This document shows positions 57,896-64,000 of a DNA stretch of 64,000 nucleotides, piece by piece. Within the stretch, counting starts at the first letter, position 1; every line of letters starts with the position of its first letter. Below the pieces are notes generated by a model. That model saw only the letters and a program-made list of their open reading frames with translations, was not told where the DNA came from and searched no databases. This DNA comes from CAVQXR01 sp046330455 (GTDB lineage: Bacteria > Actinomycetota > Thermoleophilia > Gaiellales > Gaiellaceae): contig JAXLSU010000004.1 of the NCBI GenBank assembly GCA_046330455.1, positions 124,001 through 188,000 of the forward strand. The letters are read 5' to 3'. The position numbers and the translations under genes are program-made.

Positions 57896-58429
57896 TCAGG
57901 CGGCGAGCGCCCGCAGGTCCTCGGCGGCGCCGAAGAGGTTCTCGCGCAGGTCGAAGAGCCCCGCCCAGAGTGAGGCCCGGTCCGGCTCGACGCCGAGCTC
58001 GGCGGCCGCGCCGAGCCCCTGGAGCGCCCGGACGAGCACGGCCAGCTCGAGGTAGGCCTGGGCGACCCGGTGCGAGGCCACCCGGACGCCGGCCCGCCGG
58101 AGCACCGGCTCCCACTCCACGAGCTCGCCGGGCCCTGGCTGTCCGTACCACGGCCGGCCCTCGACGGAGTCGGGTCCGGCGAGCTCGACCAGGTACCGCT
58201 CGAGCGGCTCCTCGAGGTCGGCGAGGGCGGTCTCGACACGCTCGGCCGCACGTCGCAACGCCGCCTGCCGCCTCCCGGCCGTGCTCGGTCGCGGGTCGCC
58301 CCTGGCCCAGCGCTCGAGCAGGCGACAGAACGCGAGCGACGCGGTCTCGCAGGCCCGCAGCGAGCGGACGAGGCGCGCCGACGCCACGTCGGAGACCCCG
58401 CAGGACTGGAGGACGCCGGCCCACCCCAC
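57896..58429 (-). CDS. Helical protein of unknown function between ftsK and rnj
   Basis: 177 residues, almost entirely Ala/Leu/Arg-rich helices with few conserved-looking motifs (WYGQPGPGELVEWEPVLRRAG in the middle). There is no signal peptide or membrane segment. It lies 10 bp from the rnj stop and 37 bp before ftsK. Protein-like composition and tight spacing support a gene; identity unknown. Confidence 0.55.
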   Translation of the reverse strand: MGWAGVLQSCGVSDVASARLVRSLRACETASLAFCRLLERWARGDPRPSTAGRRQAALRRAAERVETALADLEEPLERYLVELAGPDSVEGRPWYGQPGPGELVEWEPVLRRAGVRVASHRVAQAYLELAVLVRALQGLGAAAELGVEPDRASLWAGLFDLRENLFGAAEDLRALAA

Positions 58430-58439
58430 GGAGCCGCTC

Positions 58440-60098
58440 CTAGATCTCGAGGACGACCGGCAGGATCATCGGCCGCCGGCCGGTCCGGGCGTGGACGAGC
58501 TGCCCGATCGCGTCGTGGAGGTGCTCCTGGAGGAGCTTCATCTCGAAGATCCCCTCCGCCATGCACCAGCGCACGACGTGGGCCGCCTCGCTCCGGGCGT
58601 CGTCGAGGAGATCGCCGGTGTCGACGAAGCCGCGCGCGATCACCTCGGGCTCGGCGATCTCGCGACCGTTCTGGGTCGCCACCGAGGTCACGATGATCAG
58701 CACGCCGTCCTCGGCCAGGTGCTTCCGGTCGCGCAGCGAGGCGTCCTTCACGTCGCCGACGGCGAGGCCGTCGACGAACGCCACCCCGGCCGGGACGTGA
58801 TCGACGATCCGCACGTCGTCGCCGTCGAGCTGGACGACCGTGCCGTTGTCGGCGATCAGCACGCGGTCGGCGGGCACGCCCGCGTCCCGGGCCAGCCGTC
58901 CGTGTGCGGCGAGCATCCGGAACTCACCGTGGACGGGCATGACGGCGCGCGGGCGCAGCAGCGCGAGCACGAGCCGGAGCTCCTCCGCGTTGCCGTGCCC
59001 GGAGGTGTGGACCGGGGCCGTCTCCTGGTGGAGCACCTCTGCCCCACCCCGCGCGAGCTGGTTCATCGTGTCGTGCACCTTCAGCTCGTTGCCGGGCACG
59101 GGCTTCGCCGAGATGATCACCGTGTCGCCCTCCTGCACGCGGATGCTCTGGTGATCGCCGTAGGCGATCCGGACGAGCGCCGACAGCGGCTCGCCCTGGC
59201 TGCCGGTGCACAGGATCATCGTCTCGGCCGGATCGAGCAGGTCGAGGTCGTCCTGCCGGACGAGGATCTCCTCGGGGACCTCGACGTAGCCGAGGTTCCG
59301 GGCGATGTTGATGTTCTTGCGGAGCGACCGGCCAATCAGGCACACCTTGCGGTCGGTCTCGACGGCGACGTCGATCGCCTGCTGCATGCGGTGGACGTTC
59401 GAGGCGAAGGAGGCGATCAGCACCCGCCCCTTGCAGAGGGGGATGATCTGGCGGAACGCCTCGCCGACGGTGCGCTCCGACGGCGTCACGCCGGGCCGCT
59501 CGGCGTTCGTGGAGTCGCCGAGGAGCAGGTCGACACCTTCGTTGCCGAGCTCCGCGAGCCGGCCGACATCGGTGCGAAACCCGTCGACGGGCGTGTGGTC
59601 GATCTTGTAGTCCCCCGTGTGCACGATGCGGCCGCCGGGCGTGTCGAGGACGACGGCGACCGCGTCCGGGATCGAGTGCGCCATGCGGACGAACTCCGCC
59701 CGGAACGGCCCGACCTGCACCGCGCCGCCCTCGGGGTCGGCCTCGACGAGCTCCGAGGCCCGCAGGAGGCCGTGCTCGTCGAGCTTCGACTTGACGAGCC
59801 CGAGCGTGAGCCTCGTCGCCCAGACCTCGGGTACGTGGAGCTCCCGGAGCAGGTAGGGGAGCGCTCCCACGTGATCCTCGTGCCCGTGGGTGAGGATCAC
59901 GGCCCGGATCTCGTTCTCGCGCTCCCTCAGGTAGCCGAAGTCGGGCAGGAGCAGATCGACACCGAGGTGCTCGTCGCGCGGGAACGCGAGGCCGGCGTCG
60001 ATCACGACGATCCCCTCGTCGGACTCGACGACGGTCATGTTCTTCCCGACCTCGCCGAGGCCGCCGAGCGGAATGATCCGGACCGATCCCGCGGGCAT
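58440..60098 (-). CDS. rnj: Ribonuclease J
   Basis: 552 residues. Metallo-beta-lactamase motifs are ordered: PLGGLGEVGKNM, LTHGHEDHVGALPYL (zinc ligands), MAHSIPDAV, HTGDYKID and GDSTNAERPG, then the beta-CASP motifs ASFASNVHRMQQAID, TGSQGEP and HTSGHGNAEELRL with PVHGE. A C-terminal domain completes it. RNase J has 5'-3' exo- and endonuclease activity in mRNA decay and rRNA maturation. ATG 60098 lies 6 nt after a TACACT -10. Confidence 0.96.
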   Translation of the reverse strand: MPAGSVRIIPLGGLGEVGKNMTVVESDEGIVVIDAGLAFPRDEHLGVDLLLPDFGYLRERENEIRAVILTHGHEDHVGALPYLLRELHVPEVWATRLTLGLVKSKLDEHGLLRASELVEADPEGGAVQVGPFRAEFVRMAHSIPDAVAVVLDTPGGRIVHTGDYKIDHTPVDGFRTDVGRLAELGNEGVDLLLGDSTNAERPGVTPSERTVGEAFRQIIPLCKGRVLIASFASNVHRMQQAIDVAVETDRKVCLIGRSLRKNINIARNLGYVEVPEEILVRQDDLDLLDPAETMILCTGSQGEPLSALVRIAYGDHQSIRVQEGDTVIISAKPVPGNELKVHDTMNQLARGGAEVLHQETAPVHTSGHGNAEELRLVLALLRPRAVMPVHGEFRMLAAHGRLARDAGVPADRVLIADNGTVVQLDGDDVRIVDHVPAGVAFVDGLAVGDVKDASLRDRKHLAEDGVLIIVTSVATQNGREIAEPEVIARGFVDTGDLLDDARSEAAHVVRWCMAEGIFEMKLLQEHLHDAIGQLVHARTGRRPMILPVVLEI

Positions 60099-60104
60099 CG
60101 CAGC

Positions 60105-60110
60105 AGTGTA
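60105..60110 (-). promoter_or_regulatory. -10 box for rnj, leaderless spacing
   Basis: Minus-strand TACACT ends 6 nt before the rnj ATG, with no Shine-Dalgarno in between. Confidence 0.5.
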
Positions 60111-60159
60111 GCGCCGGGCCTCGAAGGGATCTGCCCGCGAGGCGGCCGTGCCTCGCTGC

Positions 60160-61044
60160 TCAGACGGTTGCGGAGGCGAGAACGCCGGCCCGCTCGAGCC
60201 CGGTGCGGATCGCTGCCCGCTCGTCCTCACTCGCCTCGACGAGCGGAAGGCGCAGGCCTCCGACCTCGTGCCCGAGCATGTTCAGCGCGGCCTTGACGGG
60301 GATCGGGTTCACGGCGACCGAGAGCGCGTCAATCACCTGGTCGAGCTTCGGCATCAGCGCCCGCGCACCGTCGACGTCCCCGGCCTTGAAGCGGACGATG
60401 AGGTCTTTGACCTGCGGGCCGACGAGGTGCGTGAACACGCAGACGCCGCCGACGCCGCCGAGCTCGAGGAACGGGAGGATCAGGTCGTCGTTACCGGCGT
60501 AGAGGTCGAGCCCGAGCTCGACGATCCGTCGCGCCTGGCCCGGATCGGTCGTCGCCTGCTTGACGGCCGTGACGTTCGGGATCTCCGCCAGCTCGGCCAT
60601 CGTCTCGGGCTCGATGTTGACGACGACGCGCTGCGGGATGTTGTAGACGACGATCGGGCGGTCGCTCACGGCGGCGATGGCCGCGAAGTGGCCGACGATC
60701 CCGCGGGCGGGCGGCTTGTTGTAGTACGGGGTGACGACGAGGAAGGCATCGACCCCGATCGCATGAGCGGCCTCCGTGAGGTGAACGGAGTGCGCGGTGT
60801 CGTTCGAGCCGGTCCCCGCGACGATGGTCGCGCGGTCACCGACGGTCTCCACCGCGGCCCGGAACAGCTCGAGCCGCTCCTCGTCGGTCAGCGTCGGGCT
60901 CTCCCCGGTCGTTCCGGCGACGACGAGGCCGTCGGAGCCGCCGTGGTCGACGAGGTAGCTGCAGAGCCGCCGGAAGCTCCCGAGGTCGACGGATCCGTCC
61001 TCGTGGAACGGCGTCACGATCGCGGTCAGGACCTCGCCGAGCAT
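60160..61044 (-). CDS. dapA: 4-hydroxy-tetrahydrodipicolinate synthase
   Basis: 294 residues from ATG 61044. It condenses pyruvate with aspartate semialdehyde. TIM-barrel motifs are VLTAIVTPFHEDGSVD, GTTGESPTLTDEE, VVTPYYNKPP (catalytic Tyr), VYNIPQRV and VTAVKQATTD (Schiff-base Lys). An upstream ATG (61053) overlaps the best -10 (TACAAT at 61052-61057), which is 7 nt before 61044, so 61044 is preferred as a leaderless start. dapB is encoded upstream beyond the CoxL-like gene. Confidence 0.94.
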   Translation of the reverse strand: MLGEVLTAIVTPFHEDGSVDLGSFRRLCSYLVDHGGSDGLVVAGTTGESPTLTDEERLELFRAAVETVGDRATIVAGTGSNDTAHSVHLTEAAHAIGVDAFLVVTPYYNKPPARGIVGHFAAIAAVSDRPIVVYNIPQRVVVNIEPETMAELAEIPNVTAVKQATTDPGQARRIVELGLDLYAGNDDLILPFLELGGVGGVCVFTHLVGPQVKDLIVRFKAGDVDGARALMPKLDQVIDALSVAVNPIPVKAALNMLGHEVGGLRLPLVEASEDERAAIRTGLERAGVLASATV

Positions 61045-61051
61045 CACCGTC

Positions 61052-61057
61052 ATTGTA
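61052..61057 (-). promoter_or_regulatory. -10 box for dapA, leaderless spacing
   Basis: Minus-strand TACAAT, one of the best -10 matches in the window, ends 7 nt before ATG 61044. Confidence 0.55.
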
Positions 61058-61092
61058 GGCGTCCCCGGCGGCCGGATCGAGCCGCCCGTCGC

Positions 61093-63399
61093 TCAGGGGG
61101 CTGCGCGCGCCTGCGCGATCGCGCGCCAGACCCGCTCCGGCGTCGCCGGCATGTCGAGGTGCGCGACGCCGAGGTGCGAGAGCGCATCGACGACCGCGTT
61201 CTGCACGGCGGGCGTCGAGCCGATCGTGCCCGACTCCCCGATGCCTTTGGCCCCGAGCGGATTGACCGGGGTCGGCGTCTCCATCTCCACGAGCTCGAAG
61301 CTCGGAAGCTCCGTCGCCGCGACCACCCCGTAGCTCACGAGCGACGCGTTCAGCGGGTTGCCGTCCTCGTCGTAGCACACCTCCTCGAAGAGCGCCTGCG
61401 CGACGCCCTGCGCGATCCCCCCGTGCACCTGCCCCTCGGCGAGCAACGGGTTGAGGATGCGGCCGGCGTCGTCGACCGCGACGAACCGGACGAGCCTCGC
61501 GTCGCCGGTCTCCGCATCGACCTCGACCACGGCGACGTGGGCCCCGAACGGGAACGTCGGCCCCGGCGGCACGTGGTGGGTCGCCGCAACGAGCCCTCCT
61601 GCGGCGGCGGCGGCCGGCGACGAGGCGAGCTCCGACCAGCCGACACCGCTGCCCGTCGCGCCCGCGACGTGGAACCGACCGGCCTCCCGGTCGAACACGA
61701 CGTCCACCGGGTCGACCTCGAGCATCGGGCCGGCGAGCGTCCGTGCCGTCTCGACGACCTCGAGCGCGGCCTTCTGGGCCGCGACGCCTCCGACCTGCAG
61801 CGACCGCGACCCGTACGTGCCCGTGCCCTGCGGGATCGCATCGGTGTCGCCCGAGACGACCCGGATCCGCTCCATCGGGATTCCCAGCTCCGCCGAGAGG
61901 ATCATCGACCACGAGGTCGCATGACCCTGGCCGTGGGCGGACGAGCCGGTGTACACGGTCGCGCTGCCGTCCCCGGCGACCTCGACGCGGGCGTACTCGC
62001 CGTGGGCCGCGTCGCCGGCCGTGATCTCGACGTAGGTCGAGAGGCCGATCCCGAGCAGCATCCGGTCGCCGGCCTCGCGACGTCGCCGCTGCTCATCGCG
62101 CAGCTCCGCATAGCCGGATGCCTCGAGCACCCGATCGAGCGCGCCCTCGTAGTCGCCGATGTCGTACGTCGCCCCGGTCGGGGTCGTGTACGGGAACGCA
62201 TCCGATGCGATGAAGTTCCGGCGCCTCAGCTCGGCGGGATCGAGGCCGATCTCGTCCGCGAACAGGTCCATCGCCCGCTCGATCGCGGCCGCGGCCTCGG
62301 GCCGCCCCGCGCCCCGGTAGGCGGCGGTCGAGGTGGTGTTCGTCACGACCGTGACGGCACTCGTCTCGATCGCGGGGATCCGGTACACACCCGCTGCCAG
62401 CAGCTGCGTGAGCAGCGGGAGGAACGACCCGAACGCGGGGTAGGCGCCCACGTCCTGGACGAGCTCGAGGCGATAGGCGAGCACCGTGCCGTCCCGGAGC
62501 CCGCCGATCGTCACCGTCTGCACCTGGCCGCGGCCGTGTACGAGGGAGACCATGCTCTCCGAGCGCGTCTCCACCCAGCGCAGCGGGCGGTCGAGCCGGC
62601 GGGCCAGCCAGGCGAGCACGACGTCCTCGGCGTACGTCTCGACCTTCGCTCCGAAGCCGCCGCCCACGTCGGGCGCGATCACGCGGACGTCCTCCTCTTC
62701 GATGTCGAGCGAGAGCCGAAGCAGCAGGCGCCAGAGGTGCGGCGCCTGGGTCGCCCCCCAGTAGGTCAGCCGGCCGTCCTCCCCCCAGGCGCAGGCGGCG
62801 CCGCGGACCTCGAGCGGCACCGGGGCGAGTCGCTGGTTCACGATCCGCTGCGTCACGACGGCCTCGCAGCCGTCGAAGAGCGCGGCGTCGAGATCGCGCT
62901 CGTAGGAGATCGCCACGTTCGTTCCCGCCTCGGGGAAGAGCAGTGTCTCCCCGGTCAGGGCCGCTTCCGGATCGACGACGACCGGGAGCAGGTCGTAGTC
63001 GATCTCGACGAGCTCCGCCGCATCGGCGGCCTCCCTCGGGGTCTCCGCGACGACGACGGCCACCGGCTCGCCGACGTAGCGCACGACGTCGCGTGCGAGC
63101 AGCGGCCGCGCCATCGCCGCCTCGATCGATGGGAGGTCGGGCCCGAACGGCTGCGGCGGAGGGGGTCTGTCCGGCAGGTCGAGCTCGGCGGCGGTCACGA
63201 CCGCGACGACGCCGGGCGCCGCGCGGGCCTCGCCCACGTCGACGCTCCGGACACGGGCATGCGCGACCGTCGAGCGGGCGAACGCGACGTGAGCGGCGCC
63301 CGCCAGGGCGGGAGCGTCGACGTCGCCGATGTAGGTGCCTCCGCTCGTCAGAAACGCCGGATCTTCGACACGGACGACGCGGTTCCCAAGGATGCTCAT
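61093..63399 (-). CDS. CoxL-like molybdopterin-binding subunit (xanthine dehydrogenase family, form II signature)
   Basis: 768 residues from ATG 63399. N-terminal hammerhead domain (VEDPAFLTSGGTYIGDV, FARSTVAHARVRSVDV) and the molybdopterin-binding part (PDVGGGFGAKVETYAEDVVLAWLARRL, GQGHATSW, GGIAQGVAQALFEEV, KGIGESGTIGSTPAVQNAV) are complete; the last includes the catalytic Glu region. The active-site loop reads AYRGAGR near residue 358, the form II CoxL signature rather than the AYXCSFR of true CO dehydrogenase. The FAD and [2Fe-2S] partner genes are not adjacent: dapA and dapB flank it. Substrate unknown. Confidence 0.88.
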   Translation of the reverse strand: MSILGNRVVRVEDPAFLTSGGTYIGDVDAPALAGAAHVAFARSTVAHARVRSVDVGEARAAPGVVAVVTAAELDLPDRPPPPQPFGPDLPSIEAAMARPLLARDVVRYVGEPVAVVVAETPREAADAAELVEIDYDLLPVVVDPEAALTGETLLFPEAGTNVAISYERDLDAALFDGCEAVVTQRIVNQRLAPVPLEVRGAACAWGEDGRLTYWGATQAPHLWRLLLRLSLDIEEEDVRVIAPDVGGGFGAKVETYAEDVVLAWLARRLDRPLRWVETRSESMVSLVHGRGQVQTVTIGGLRDGTVLAYRLELVQDVGAYPAFGSFLPLLTQLLAAGVYRIPAIETSAVTVVTNTTSTAAYRGAGRPEAAAAIERAMDLFADEIGLDPAELRRRNFIASDAFPYTTPTGATYDIGDYEGALDRVLEASGYAELRDEQRRRREAGDRMLLGIGLSTYVEITAGDAAHGEYARVEVAGDGSATVYTGSSAHGQGHATSWSMILSAELGIPMERIRVVSGDTDAIPQGTGTYGSRSLQVGGVAAQKAALEVVETARTLAGPMLEVDPVDVVFDREAGRFHVAGATGSGVGWSELASSPAAAAAGGLVAATHHVPPGPTFPFGAHVAVVEVDAETGDARLVRFVAVDDAGRILNPLLAEGQVHGGIAQGVAQALFEEVCYDEDGNPLNASLVSYGVVAATELPSFELVEMETPTPVNPLGAKGIGESGTIGSTPAVQNAVVDALSHLGVAHLDMPATPERVWRAIAQARAAP

Positions 63400-63475
63400 G
63401 GACTGGACGGCCTCCGAGATCGACGGTTGCCCGTACCCTACGTGCCCGTCGCGCCCGCGTGTCCGCGGGTCGGGC

Positions 63476-64000
63476 TCACGCAAGCAGCGCGTCGAGGCCG
63501 ACGGTGAGGCCCGGGGGAAGCGCAGGGAGCCGCTCCAGCGCCAGCAGGACCCCGGGGACGAACGCCTCCCGCGACGTCGTGTCGTGCCTGATCGTGAGGT
63601 ACTGACCCGGAGCGCCGAGGATCACCTCCTGGTGGGCGATCAGGCCGGGCAGCCGGACGGAATGGATCGGCACGTCGCCGCCCATCCGCGCCGCCGTCGC
63701 TCTCGCAGTGCCCGAGGGCGCATCGAGCTTCGTCGCATGGTGGAGCTCGATGATCTCCGCGTCCGGCAGGAAGCGGGCCGCCTCCTCGGCGAAGCGCATC
63801 ATCAGCACCGCTCCGAGCGCGAAGTTCGGCGCCACGAAGCACGGGACGCCGTGGTCGACGGAAAGACGGTCGAGCCCGGCCAGCCCCTCGTCGGTCAGCC
63901 CCGTCGTTCCGATCACGCAGGGAACTCGCGCCGCGAGCGCGATCCGGGCATTCCCGAGCACGGCGTCCGGCATCGTGAAGTCGACCGCGGCCTCGCACCC
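63476..64000 (-). CDS. dapB: 4-hydroxy-tetrahydrodipicolinate reductase (5' truncated by window)
   Basis: The last 174 residues are visible; the start lies beyond 64000. Motifs are VDFTMPDAV near the edge, CVIGTTGL, VAPNFALGAVLM, the catalytic IIELHHATKLDAPSGTA and the C-terminal ILGAPGQYLTIRHDTTSREAFVPGVLLAL. It reduces the DapA product, so dapB and dapA flank the CoxL-like gene on the same strand. The N-terminal NAD-binding motif cannot be checked. Confidence 0.95.
   Translation of the reverse strand, partial: GCEAAVDFTMPDAVLGNARIALAARVPCVIGTTGLTDEGLAGLDRLSVDHGVPCFVAPNFALGAVLMMRFAEEAARFLPDAEIIELHHATKLDAPSGTARATAARMGGDVPIHSVRLPGLIAHQEVILGAPGQYLTIRHDTTSREAFVPGVLLALERLPALPPGLTVGLDALLA

Noticed and set aside
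61093..63399. Aerobic CO dehydrogenase large subunit
   Set aside because: The active-site loop is AYRGAGR (form II), not AYXCSFR, and no CoxM or CoxS partners are adjacent.

Overview
The window is GC-rich (about 70%) bacterial chromosome with many GTG starts and many start/stop overlaps of one to four bases. Gene content points to a deep-branching actinobacterium, most likely class Thermoleophilia (Gaiellales or Solirubrobacterales type). The clues are a SepF-YggT pair, an RsiG-type 'aerial mycelium formation' protein, a GarA-like FHA protein next to an FtsR-like MerR regulator, a GatD-type amidotransferase, RNases Y and J together, and a full succinylase-type lysine/DAP gene set. This placement is inferred from gene content; no marker phylogeny was possible.

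Layout. 1-14 kb is a plus-strand housekeeping run: sepF end, yggT, DUF167, traR/dksA-like, lspA, rluD, a secreted protein, rpsB-tsf-pyrH-frr-uppS-cdsA-dxr-rseP-ispG-proS and a small XRE regulator. Within it frr and uppS are broken by several frame changes in about 500 bp. At 14.0-14.3 kb lies a degenerate 71-bp tandem repeat, then trpB2 and tRNA-Pro(GGG). 15.8-20.4 kb is an integrated-element scar: three att-like copies of the tRNA 3' end, an integrase C-terminal remnant, an IS5-like transposase remnant, a Fic gene with repeated operator-like half-sites, a complete IS3-family element, and livF with a livG fragment. 20.4-24.3 kb is a minus-strand group with an ECF sigma factor, zinc anti-sigma, flavin oxidoreductase, DUF488, DUF1801 and a methyltransferase.

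24.5-32 kb carries proC, pgsA, a sugar nucleotidyltransferase fused to a degenerate phosphomannomutase domain, an rsiG/garA/ftsR-like group, apt and a Cys-rich unknown. 32-38 kb has a DnaA-box-like cluster, a DUF4015 hydrolase, two sigma-70 factors flanking a CpsB-type phosphatase, and an HNH-repeat protein. 38-50.6 kb holds gatD, a NUDIX gene, dut, hflX, dapE-dapC-dapD facing dapF-miaA-miaB, rny and recX-recA. 50.9-64 kb holds a formyltransferase/PIG-L pair and then a minus-strand set: thpR, cinA, rodZ-like, ftsK, rnj, dapA, a CoxL-like molybdoenzyme subunit and dapB (cut by the window edge).

Functionally the window covers translation (rpsB, tsf, proS, miaAB, rluD), envelope lipid and isoprenoid supply (pyrH to ispG, pgsA, uppS), peptidoglycan precursors (dapA, B, C, D, E, F and gatD) and RNA/DNA maintenance (rny, rnj, recA, recX, ftsK). 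A recurring pattern is a TANNNT -10 box only 6-8 nt before the start codon, which suggests widespread leaderless mRNAs. The most notable protein-level oddities are a DapF with serine at both catalytic cysteine positions and a GDP-mannose-type pyrophosphorylase whose mutase domain has lost its phosphoserine and metal loops.
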